Assembly (NCBI GenBank): GCA_964582525.1
Contig: CAZOSP010000105.1
Span: forward strand, 1 to 11,677
Reading direction: 5' to 3'
Length of the DNA: 11,677 nucleotides
From: BB31 sp964582525
GTDB taxonomy: Bacteria > Pseudomonadota > Gammaproteobacteria > Beggiatoales > Beggiatoaceae
Position 1 is the stretch's first letter. The number at the start of each line of letters is the position of its first letter. Position numbers and translations under genes: made by a program. Below the pieces are notes generated by a model. That model was not told where the DNA came from and searched no databases. It was given only the letters and a program-made list of their open reading frames with translations. Positions 1-6,337 of the stretch are shown piece after piece.

Positions 1-1
1 C

Positions 2-169
2 TATATCTTTCTGGCACGCCAGCCCTTGTTTGTTAACTGGGGTATGAAGGATGCCAAAATACGCATCAATCAGTTTATTCAATTCATCAATCAAGCTTTC
101 TTAATCGGACACTCTAAGCCAAGTTACATTATACTGAAATGTACAATATTTTTTATAAGAAAGCCGTGA
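2..169 (+). other. Unidentified open frame at window edge, possible 3' end of a gene
   Basis: A frame is open from the window edge to a TGA at 167-169 (55 codons). It reads with Trp, Arg and Ile-rich stretches such as QPLFVNWGMKDAKIR. I recognise no family. The opposite strand is also open over roughly 2-105, reading out of the window as ESLIDELNKLIDAYFGILHT, so the real gene could lie on the minus strand instead. The rest, up to the DUF2452 start at 245, is AT-rich leader in which I see only weak -10-like hexamers (TATACT at 130-135). Confidence 0.2.
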
Positions 170-244
170 TAAAAGGCACTGGAGAGATTCCTCCACTATC
201 TGAACGTGTTCGCATTAACTTACTATTTTATAAGGTTATTTTTT

Positions 245-745
245 ATGAAAGATGATCACCAGAAAAAATATGATGGCAGAGTTATCCATCGTGGTGCCGA
301 TCATAGCGCGCCTTACCCGCTGAGTCGTTTAGCACCAGCGATTGAATTGCTGGACTTGGCAAAAGAAGTCGCACAAGCCGATTCTATGTTGACTGGGGTG
401 GCAACGGGTAAGCTGCGGGTAATTGCCGAGCAAATGAAAGCCTTGCAAAAGGAAGCGAAAAAGGTTTTGACGCAGGTGCAGCAAGATCAAGAGTTACACC
501 GTGTGCCTTGCCATTTTAAGCGGCAGCCGGGGCGTTTTTATCATTTGTATCGCAAATCTGATGGTGTGCGGTATTTTTCCATGCTGTCGCCCGATGAATG
601 GGGCGGTCAACCACCACATGAATTTCTGGGCAGTTTTCGCTTAGAGGCGGATATGTCTTGGACAGCCGCGTCGCAGGCGACAGCCGATGATACCCGTTTG
701 ATGATTCAGTCATTATTAGATGCAAAGCTGCATGGAGAAAAATAG
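245..745 (+). CDS. DUF2452 domain-containing protein
   Basis: A 166-residue soluble protein of unknown function that I place in the DUF2452 family. The order of conserved segments fits: YPLSRLAPAIELLDLAKE near the N-terminus, a Lys/Gln-rich helical stretch (IAEQMKALQKEAKKVL), then LYRKSDGVRYFSMLSPDEWG and a tail containing FLGSFRLEADMSW. The frame is open upstream to an ATG at 206, but that extension (MFALTYYFIRLFF) is AT-rich and unlike the family. The ATG at 245, with AAGGT about 10 bases upstream, is the better start. There is no signal peptide or membrane segment in the chosen protein. Its 3' end overlaps the next gene by 26 bp (14 bp if that gene starts at 732), which suggests translational coupling. 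The family assignment rests on remembered sequence pattern, and no biochemical role is known to me. Confidence 0.75.
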   Translation: MKDDHQKKYDGRVIHRGADHSAPYPLSRLAPAIELLDLAKEVAQADSMLTGVATGKLRVIAEQMKALQKEAKKVLTQVQQDQELHRVPCHFKRQPGRFYHLYRKSDGVRYFSMLSPDEWGGQPPHEFLGSFRLEADMSWTAASQATADDTRLMIQSLLDAKLHGEK

Positions 746-1580
746 TAAGGTCGCACCCGTGCTGAAATGGGCGGGCGGCAAGCGACAGTTGTTAGCAGAC
801 ATTAAAAAGCATCTGCCAAGCACATTTGCTACTTATTACGAACCTTTTGTGGGTGGCGGTGCGGTTTTTTTTCATTTACAGCCAAGTCATGCTGTGATTA
901 ATGATGCTAATGCGGAATTAATCAATGTTTATCGCGTGATTAAACACTCTCCGCTTAAACTTATCAAAGCTTTACAACAACATAAAAATGATGCTGAGTA
1001 CTTTTATCAATTAAGAGCTTTGGATAGAAATGCAGAGCTTTATGACTCCTTAACCGCAGTTGAAAAAGCCTCGCGTTTAATTTTTTTGAATAGAACGTGT
1101 TTCAATGGTTTGTTTCGCGTCAATGCTTCTGGACAGTTCAATGTTCCTTTTGGATATTATAAAAATCCCAAGATTGTCAATGAAACAACAATCGGCGCTA
1201 TTCATGCGTATTTTTCTCAGCATGATATAGATATTTTGAATACTGATTTTGCACACGCATTGACGCAAGTTTCGCAACAAGATTTTGTCTATTTTGATCC
1301 GCCTTATGATCCCGTCTCGCAAAGCTCTAGTTTTACCAGTTATACCCACGGTGGTTTTAATCATGAAGAGCAGCAACGCTTAAAGCAAGTCTGTGATGAT
1401 TTGACTGCGCGTGGCGTAAGGTTTCTATTATCAAATTCTGCCACGGCTTTTATTCAAGATTTGTATCGTGATTATGACGTGTTGCTTATTAATGCGAAAC
1501 GCGCCATTAATTCTAAAGCCGACGGGCGTGGTGCGGTCAGCGAAGTTTTAGTGAAAAATTACGCAAATACATCATGCTAA
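720..1580 (+). CDS. dam: Dam-family DNA adenine N6-methyltransferase (D12 class)
   Basis: Transfers a methyl group from S-adenosylmethionine to adenine N6, with GATC as the likely target for this family. The 286-residue length is close to E. coli Dam (278). The D12-class motifs appear in order: KWAGGKRQLL (16-25), the SAM-binding loop EPFVGGGAVFF (41-51), NDANAELINVY, LNRTCFNGLFRVN, and catalytic motif IV DPPY at 193-196 followed by SSSFTSYTHGGF. The start is uncertain: ATG 720 and ATG 732 (residue 5) are both in frame, neither has a clear Shine-Dalgarno sequence, and both overlap the DUF2452 gene. No restriction endonuclease is adjacent, so it looks like a solitary methylase, although its genome context beyond the window is unknown. 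The 3' end overlaps convergent lptF by 44 bp. Confidence 0.9.
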   Translation: MQSCMEKNSKVAPVLKWAGGKRQLLADIKKHLPSTFATYYEPFVGGGAVFFHLQPSHAVINDANAELINVYRVIKHSPLKLIKALQQHKNDAEYFYQLRALDRNAELYDSLTAVEKASRLIFLNRTCFNGLFRVNASGQFNVPFGYYKNPKIVNETTIGAIHAYFSQHDIDILNTDFAHALTQVSQQDFVYFDPPYDPVSQSSSFTSYTHGGFNHEEQQRLKQVCDDLTARGVRFLLSNSATAFIQDLYRDYDVLLINAKRAINSKADGRGAVSEVLVKNYANTSC

Positions 1581-2601
1581 TAATTAACAATAAGAGCGCG
1601 TGAACCCACCAAAGACCCAGCCAAGGCACGACGCTTTGTTGCTCCATCCATTTTTGTGCAATTTCTAAGCTGTTGATATAAGTAAAATAAATAACAATAG
1701 CAAGAAACATTTTGGCATAGCGACCTTGGCGCGGATTGCTGTGCGATAGCATCACCGCGAGGGGCGCGAGCAATAAAACGGTCAGCGGCGCGGATAAGCG
1801 CATTTGCAGTTCGGCGCGGGCTTTCGCATCATGGCTTTGCCATAAGTCTGGTGTCTCTCGCGCTTTATAATGTACGTGCTGATAGGCGGGTGGCGGATTG
1901 ACGAGTACCGCATGTTGGGCAAAAGCGGTTTTGGTGAATGCCGCGCTGCCGGGTTTGCCGTCATAACGGTGTCCGTTGAACATGACAATATAGCGTCCTT
2001 GACTTTCGCCTTCATTAAGTTGAAAGGCTTTTTCTGATGAGAGCAAAATGGTTTTGTCATCACGTTCTAAGGCGACAAAGACATTTAGCATGGCTTTGCT
2101 TTCAGGGTTCATGTCTTCAATATAAAACACTCCCTGCCCATGGCTAAAAGATTGAAAGCGTCCAGCCCGCACCGCAGAAATTTCTGCTTGTTGGCGGATT
2201 TCTTCATAAATAATATTTTCCTGTTGTTTGCTCCACGGTCCTACTAGCAGGCTTAAAAACGCCACAAAAATGGCAATGAAAAAAGCCAGCATGGTGGAAC
2301 GCTGTAGCAAATAAGGGACACCGATACCGCAAGCGTACATGGCGGTGATTTCGTTGTCCGCGTAAAAACGCCCTAGCGAGAGCAAAATAGCCAGGAAAAA
2401 AGTCAGTGGAATGAGAATGATTAGTACCCATAATAATTTTAGAATCAGTAGCTTGAAAATAAATTCGACGGGCAAGCCGCCGCTGCCCGCGGCGGCTAAA
2501 AAGAGGATCAGGCGGTGACTCAGATAGATCGCGATCAGCACTAAAAGCAGCGCGGCGATGGTGGTTAATATGTCGCGGTAAAGATAGCGGGTGATTAGCA
2601 C
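1537..2601 (-). CDS. lptF: LPS export ABC transporter permease LptF
   Basis: One of the two inner-membrane permeases (with LptG) of the LptB2FG complex, which extracts lipopolysaccharide from the inner membrane and passes it through LptC and LptA to the LptDE translocon. The 354 residues show the YjgP/YjgQ layout. Three N-terminal hydrophobic segments lie near 12-32, 55-75 and 100-122. A periplasmic beta-rich domain contains GQGVFYIEDMNPESKAM and YIVMFNGHRYDG. Three C-terminal segments follow from about residue 277. The N-terminus (ITRYLYRDILTT, then LVLIAIYLSHRL) matches the family start, and the initiation codon there is GTG at 2601-2599, with only a distant AGGG upstream. In most gammaproteobacteria lptG follows directly. 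Here the convergent methylase occupies that place, so lptG must be elsewhere. Its upstream neighbour is a divergent zinc-responsive unit rather than the usual pepA. Confidence 0.93.
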   Translation of the reverse strand: MLITRYLYRDILTTIAALLLVLIAIYLSHRLILFLAAAGSGGLPVEFIFKLLILKLLWVLIILIPLTFFLAILLSLGRFYADNEITAMYACGIGVPYLLQRSTMLAFFIAIFVAFLSLLVGPWSKQQENIIYEEIRQQAEISAVRAGRFQSFSHGQGVFYIEDMNPESKAMLNVFVALERDDKTILLSSEKAFQLNEGESQGRYIVMFNGHRYDGKPGSAAFTKTAFAQHAVLVNPPPAYQHVHYKARETPDLWQSHDAKARAELQMRLSAPLTVLLLAPLAVMLSHSNPRQGRYAKMFLAIVIYFTYINSLEIAQKWMEQQSVVPWLGLWWVHALLLLIISMMYLRNFSLKLR

Positions 2602-2967
2602 GAGGTAGTTGCCCTAACAAGGAAGCTCAAGAAAGTGATTGATGTCATGGAGGCGAGTGTAAACTGAAATCGTAACCATTCACACCCCCTGCCAATGATG
2701 AACATGATACCCCGCCTGAAACTCAACGACCACAGCCTTTCAAATAGCAAGAAAACCGATGCCGAGTATGACAAAGTCACCAAGCTCGCGTAGATACAGG
2801 AGTGGATAAGGCGCGTTTGTTTGCGCCCGCGTATTTTCTGGCATTGTTTTGTGGTCACTCCTTAGTCAAATCACCGCTGGCAATTAAAGCGGCTGATGCT
2901 GCTCGGTTGAACTTTGCGGTCAGCCACTCATAGCGTAAAACCAAGAGCGGGTTATGGGTAAAACGTG
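2602..2967. other. Intergenic stretch without a convincing gene
   Basis: This stretch separates divergent lptF from the zinc-uptake unit. On the minus strand an open frame runs from a GTG at 2858 into the lptF start, next to an AAGGAG, but its composition (basic, Ser/Phe/Leu-rich, no recognisable motif) looks non-coding. A second minus-strand frame from ATG 2844 encodes 34 residues with a hydrophobic end (ELGDFVILGIGFLAI) and then stops. It might be a decayed membrane peptide, but I cannot support it. The lptF promoter should lie here, although I see no strong hexamers. Confidence 0.4.
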
Positions 2968-2970
2968 ATG

Positions 2971-2999
2971 TTGTAACATTACTTTTGTTATGTTATAAC
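2971..2999 (+). promoter_or_regulatory. Predicted sigma-70 promoter of zinc unit 1
   Basis: TTGTAA at 2971-2976 and TATAAC at 2994-2999 are separated by exactly 17 bp. The -10 hexamer lies inside the Zur-like palindrome, so a bound repressor would block RNA polymerase. The leader to the ATG at 3031 contains AGGGAG at 3015-3020 as ribosome binding site. Confidence 0.6.
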
Positions 3000-3004
3000 A
3001 TTTT
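2982..3004 (+). promoter_or_regulatory. Zur-box-like operator of zinc unit 1
   Basis: A 23-bp site with half-sites CTTTTGTTATG (2982-2992) and TATAACATTTT (2994-3004) around a central T. The inner dyad TGTTATG-T-TATAACA matches the gammaproteobacterial Zur consensus (ATGTTATA-N-TATAACAT). Zn-loaded Zur represses such promoters when zinc is sufficient. A second palindrome of similar type, ATGTTGTAACAT, lies at 2968-2979 over the -35 region. Its centre is 22 bp (about two helical turns) upstream of the TGTTATAACA core at 2991-3000. Zur assignment is inferred from motif plus downstream genes, and zur itself is not in the window. Confidence 0.8.
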
Positions 3005-3030
3005 TATTTTACCTAGGGAGTCAACTTAAT

Positions 3031-4494
3031 ATGCGTCAATCTTTACCATTAGCCATCGTTTGCGCCTTGGGTGTTAGCCCGACGGCGCAAGCGCAAACCG
3101 ATGATATGCGTGCGTTGCAACAACAAATTCAGCAGCTTAAGCAAGATTATGAAGGGCGCATTCAAGCCCTTGAGCAGCGTTTGCAGCAGATTCAAAGCAC
3201 CGACACTAAGCCGCCGCCCGCCGCCGCCTCCACGGGCGGCAATCGCCAGTCAGCCAGTTCTGGCACAGCATTTAATCCCGCGATTTCAGTGATTTTAGAC
3301 GGTGCTTATTATAACGACAGTGCTGACGGCGGTGTGGGTGAAAAACTGGAGGCTTTAGACGGCATTTATAACGTGCATGGTCACGCGCACGGCGAAGAGG
3401 GTCACGATCACGGGCATGAGCATGGCAGCGTGGAGCGCGGCTTTAATTTGCGCGATGTGGAGTTGGCGGTGTCGGCGACGGTTGACCCTTATTTTGATGC
3501 GCGGGCGCAAATTGTGTTTTCCGAAGACGGCGTGGAAATCGAAGAAGCCTATTTTCTCAGTCATGGCTTGCCCGCAGGCTTGCAACTCAAGGGCGGTAAG
3601 TTTTTGTCTGACATCGGCTATATGAACAATCAACACCCGCATCAATGGGATTTTACCGATACCGCGCTGCCGTATCAGGTATTGCTCGGCGGTCATGGTT
3701 TAAGCGATGTCGGTTTGCAACTGTCTTGGCTGCCGGAATTGCCGATTTATACCCGTTTAGGCATGGAACTGTTTCAAGGGCGTAATGAAAAAATGGGCGC
3801 ACGAGTCGCCGAGCATCATTATGAATTTGCTGGCGAAGAATTTGAAGTGCCGCTGGCGGAGGAAAAAACCGCGCCGCGCTTGTGGACGCTGTTTGCCAAA
3901 GTCGCGCCGGAGTTGGGGTATAGCCATGCGCTACAAGGCGGTTTGTTCTATGTGCGCTCCAATCAGTTGCAAGAAATGCACGGCGATGATGCGGACGTAG
4001 CGGGCGATTCCACCCACGCGCTAGAAGGCAAGGCATGGCTGGCGGGAACGGACTGGGTGTATAAATACGACAGCCCCGCTGCGTATGGACAGGGCGATTG
4101 GCGCGTACAGGCAGAATATTTATATCAAGTCAAAGACTTAAATTTGGTCTATCACGCCGCCCGTCCCGCAGCCGTTGGCGATGCCCGCAAGTTTTCTGAG
4201 GACGGCTTATATGTGCAAGCCGTTTATGGCTTCGCGCCGCGTTGGGAAGCCGGAGCGCGTTATGAAGTGGTGGGCTTGACCAATAAATTGGAAAGTTCAA
4301 GTGCTACCTTGAGCGAATGGGATAGCTCAGATCGCTGGGGGTTGAATGTCACTTTTCGCCCCACTGAATACTCGCTGCTGCGGGCGCAGTTGACCCGCGC
4401 TAACCTCAGCATTGGCGGCGAACAAGAAAACGAGAACCAATTCTGGTTGCAATACCAACTCAGCTTAGGCGTGCATGGCGCACATGCCTTTTAG
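3031..4494 (+). CDS. Zinc-regulated porin-like outer-membrane protein with His-rich segment
   Basis: Probable outer-membrane beta-barrel channel, 487 residues. The N-terminus is a signal peptide ending near AQA-QTDD (about residue 22). A Gln-rich coiled coil follows (about 25-58, LQQQIQQLKQDYEGRIQAL), then a Pro/Ala/Ser linker. A His-rich stretch has seven histidines between 116 and 131 (HGHAHGEEGHDHGHEHG). The remainder has alternating aromatic and hydrophobic beta-strand character, with DVELAVSATVDPYFDARAQ, GKFLSDIGYMNNQHPHQWDF and an aromatic C-terminal Phe, as is usual for barrels folded by BAM. The coiled-coil-plus-barrel plan resembles the OprO/OprP porin class, and no TonB box or plug domain is visible. 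It is the first gene after a Zur-type operator and sits 10 bp before a zinc-binding-protein gene, which supports a role in zinc entry through the outer membrane. The substrate is inferred. Confidence 0.8.
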   Translation: MRQSLPLAIVCALGVSPTAQAQTDDMRALQQQIQQLKQDYEGRIQALEQRLQQIQSTDTKPPPAAASTGGNRQSASSGTAFNPAISVILDGAYYNDSADGGVGEKLEALDGIYNVHGHAHGEEGHDHGHEHGSVERGFNLRDVELAVSATVDPYFDARAQIVFSEDGVEIEEAYFLSHGLPAGLQLKGGKFLSDIGYMNNQHPHQWDFTDTALPYQVLLGGHGLSDVGLQLSWLPELPIYTRLGMELFQGRNEKMGARVAEHHYEFAGEEFEVPLAEEKTAPRLWTLFAKVAPELGYSHALQGGLFYVRSNQLQEMHGDDADVAGDSTHALEGKAWLAGTDWVYKYDSPAAYGQGDWRVQAEYLYQVKDLNLVYHAARPAAVGDARKFSEDGLYVQAVYGFAPRWEAGARYEVVGLTNKLESSSATLSEWDSSDRWGLNVTFRPTEYSLLRAQLTRANLSIGGEQENENQFWLQYQLSLGVHGAHAF

Positions 4495-4504
4495 GAGAAG
4501 TCCG

Positions 4505-5389
4505 ATGAAATCCTTATTTTTTATTCTCTTAAGTCTGTTCAGCGGGTATCTCAGCGCGGCAGAACTCAAACTGGTGGCAACCACCAGCGCCATGGGCGTG
4601 TTAGCGCGGGAAGTGGGCGCGGAGCAGGTCAGTGTGCAAGTCCTCGCACCGCCCGACCGCGACGCGCACCACTTGCAAGCCAAACCCAGTATGATGCGCC
4701 ACTTGCGTAGCGCGGATTTGCTGCTGGCGATTGGGGCAGAATTGGAAATTGGCTGGCTGCCGATGGCACTGCAAGGCGCGAACAATCCGCGCATTCAAAT
4801 TGGGCAGAACGGCTATTTTGAAGCTGCCGCGCAAGTCAGCCTGCTTGACAGCGGACAAGCCGCCGACCGCGCTCAAGGCGATGTGCATCCGTTGGGCAAT
4901 CCGCACGTCAACCTTGATCCGCTGCGCATGGCGCAAATTGCCCAAGCGTTAGCGCAACGTCTTGGCATACTGGATCAAGCCCATGCGCAAGCCTATCAAC
5001 AACGCGCTGCGGCTTTTACCGCGCAAATCGAAGCACGTTTACCGCACTGGCTGCAACAGGTCAAAGCGGCTCACGGCGTGATTTTGCACCACAAAGATGC
5101 GGATTATTTGCTACACCGCCTGAATGTGCCGATTTTGGGTTACATCGAACCTATTGCTGGCGTGCCTACCACTGCCAGCCATTTGCAAAGTTTGCTGAAA
5201 AAACTCAAAGCGCGGGATGCGGGCGTGATCATACGCAGCGTTTTCCATCCGCCCCAAGGTTCAGCGTTTCTAGCCCGCGAACTGGGCTGGAAAACTCATG
5301 CCTTGCCTATCGACCCGCCCTTAGATGCCGATGGCGCGGCGTATTTGGCGTTTATTGATCAATGGGTTAAGGCAATTGCCGATTTGTAA
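4505..5389 (+). CDS. znuA: ZnuA-like periplasmic zinc-binding protein of an ABC transporter
   Basis: Captures zinc in the periplasm and delivers it to an ABC permease (TroA/ZnuA superfamily, cluster A-I). The start is ATG 4505, preceded by AGGAGAA at 4493-4499. It gives a signal peptide of about 18 residues (MKSLFFILLSLFSGYLSA) and a 294-residue precursor. An in-frame ATG at 4475 lies inside the previous gene and lacks a signal sequence. Likely metal ligands in the family positions are H55/H56 in DRDAHHLQAKP, H134 in the hallmark GDVHPLGNPHVNLDP, H196 in ILHHKDADYLL, and an acidic residue near D270-D274. There is no long His-rich loop like the one in E. coli ZnuA. The His-rich function may instead sit in the upstream porin. 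Its ABC partners are encoded 2.7 kb downstream in a second Zur-type unit. Manganese or iron specificity cannot be excluded from sequence alone. Confidence 0.88.
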   Translation: MKSLFFILLSLFSGYLSAAELKLVATTSAMGVLAREVGAEQVSVQVLAPPDRDAHHLQAKPSMMRHLRSADLLLAIGAELEIGWLPMALQGANNPRIQIGQNGYFEAAAQVSLLDSGQAADRAQGDVHPLGNPHVNLDPLRMAQIAQALAQRLGILDQAHAQAYQQRAAAFTAQIEARLPHWLQQVKAAHGVILHHKDADYLLHRLNVPILGYIEPIAGVPTTASHLQSLLKKLKARDAGVIIRSVFHPPQGSAFLARELGWKTHALPIDPPLDADGAAYLAFIDQWVKAIADL

Positions 5390-5439
5390 AATACTTTTTT
5401 ACTTCAATACCTTCGCCATCCAGCAGAGAGCTGGGCTTC

Positions 5440-5528
5440 GTAGGGTTTGCGCCGCGTCTTTTTGCGGCGCGAACGCGGATAGGTCGGCATTGCCCGCGTG
5501 TGCGCCAAAAAGATGGCGCACACCCTAC
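5440..5528. repeat. 89-bp palindromic intergenic repeat (REP/MITE-like)
   Basis: The element is bounded by 14-bp terminal inverted repeats with one mismatch, GTAGGGTTTGCGCC (5440-5453) and GGCGCACACCCTAC (5515-5528). Two internal hairpins are present: GCGCCGC/GCGGCGC at 5449-5470 (7-bp stem, 8-nt loop) and GTGTGCGCC/GGCGCACAC at 5498-5523 (9-bp stem, 8-nt loop). It lies inside the presumed zinc operon between znuA and the 78-residue gene, where the RNA hairpins could protect the upstream message or lower expression of downstream genes. There is no coding capacity. Confidence 0.7.
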
Positions 5529-5624
5529 TTGGCTACTTGGCTGAGTGAAGAAGAATTGCTAAAAGGCAACACTTTTTGGGCAACCCTGAATGATCCTTTT
5601 CCTGCCTGGCAACAAGCGGCATAA
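5529..5624 (+). pseudogene. Short coding-like tail immediately after the repeat
   Basis: From the base after the repeat, one frame reads TWLSEEELLKGNTFWATLND and then PFPAWQQAA before a TAA at 5622-5624. The composition (acidic helix, Trp, FPAW motif) looks like a genuine protein C-terminus rather than random translation. No start codon with a ribosome binding site is available: only a TTG at 5529 abuts the repeat. It may be a gene whose 5' part was lost when the repeat arrived. Family unknown. Confidence 0.3.
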
Positions 5625-5656
5625 ACTTTTCAGATCGCGCAACGAGGACTGATGAA

Positions 5657-5893
5657 ATGATTAACGATACTAAACACCATGCTGAAGAACTATTTCCGAG
5701 CAACTACGCAAGTTGGCACTATTGCATTGAGGTCAAATGTGGACTCAACTTAACCCCTGAGTTTATGCGGGCGCGTATCGCTATTCTCGGCAATCCCAGC
5801 CACGAAGAAACACAGCGTTTTGCGAAATTATATGGCGAGCCATGGCGCAAACAAGTGCTAAATTGGTTTCAACAAGCAGCAACTGAGGCATGA
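5657..5893 (+). CDS. Small hypothetical protein in zinc-starvation operon
   Basis: A 78-residue soluble protein that I do not recognise. The start ATG 5657 follows AACGAGGA at 5641-5648. No signal peptide or membrane segment is evident. The N-terminal third carries potential soft-metal ligands: H7, H8 and then H21-x-C23 and C28 (WHYCIEVKCGLNL). The rest is predicted helical with a conserved look (FMRARIAILGNPSHEETQRF, then EPWRKQVLNWF). It lies 15 bp before the MerC-like gene and reads with it and the CobW gene as one message. The position suggests a cytoplasmic partner in zinc handling, but that is guilt by association. The His/Cys cluster may be structural. Confidence 0.75.
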   Translation: MINDTKHHAEELFPSNYASWHYCIEVKCGLNLTPEFMRARIAILGNPSHEETQRFAKLYGEPWRKQVLNWFQQAATEA

Positions 5894-5908
5894 TGAGGAA
5901 TATGATAT

Positions 5909-6334
5909 ATGACAAATTTACAAACTATTTCGGATAAAACAGCCATTGGTTTATCCCTCCTATGCACACTGCATTGTTTGGCTTTGCCACTTGCGATTGT
6001 GCTATTACCCTCAATCGCTGCACTGCCATTAGCGGATGAAGTCTTTCATCTGTGGATGGTGTTTGCGGTGATTCCTATTAGCATCTACGCCCTGACTTTA
6101 GGCTGTAAAAAACACAAGCATTATCGCTTACTGGGCTTGGGTGCTGTGGGTTTGGGGTTGCTCATAGTCGCCGCCTTTGTCGGGCATGATTTGTTAGGCG
6201 AGTTCGGGGAAAAAACCTTAACCGTGATCGGCGCAAGTATTATTGCTTTAGGGCATTTCTGGAATTACCGTTTATGCCAAGAACACGAAAGCGGCACTTG
6301 CCCCGCTCCGCTGGACAACCGTTCAAGCAACTAA
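5909..6334 (+). CDS. MerC-domain integral membrane protein
   Basis: A 141-residue inner-membrane protein of the MerC family, whose founding members move mercuric ions across the inner membrane of mercury-resistant bacteria. Four hydrophobic segments lie near residues 11-33, 45-65, 71-90 and 100-120. The family Cys pair sits in the first one (C19-T-L-H22-C23). Further potential ligands are C66-K-K-H and the C-terminal CQEHESGTC. The start ATG 5909 follows GAGGA at 5895-5899. No merA, merR, merT or merP is present, and the gene is 3 bp from a COG0523 GTPase under a Zur-type promoter. A role in zinc rather than mercury is therefore the better inference. Transport activity and direction are not shown by the sequence. 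Confidence 0.82.
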   Translation: MTNLQTISDKTAIGLSLLCTLHCLALPLAIVLLPSIAALPLADEVFHLWMVFAVIPISIYALTLGCKKHKHYRLLGLGAVGLGLLIVAAFVGHDLLGEFGEKTLTVIGASIIALGHFWNYRLCQEHESGTCPAPLDNRSSN

Positions 6335-6337
6335 ACC

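Noticed and set aside
720..1580. Restriction-modification system around the adenine methylase
   Set aside because: The upstream DUF2452 protein has no nuclease features and the downstream gene is convergent lptF, so no endonuclease partner is visible.
2595..2858. 87-codon minus-strand gene upstream of lptF
   Set aside because: An AAGGAG lies next to its GTG, but the translation is basic and Ser/Phe-rich with no motif, it runs into the lptF start, and it looks like non-coding sequence read through.
5325..5624. 99-codon gene overlapping the end of znuA
   Set aside because: It starts in another frame of znuA and passes through the palindromic repeat. Only its last about 30 codons look protein-like, and these are listed separately as a possible remnant.
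5909..6334. Mercury-resistance operon
   Set aside because: Only a MerC-like gene is present, with no merR, merT, merP or merA. The neighbours and promoter indicate zinc.
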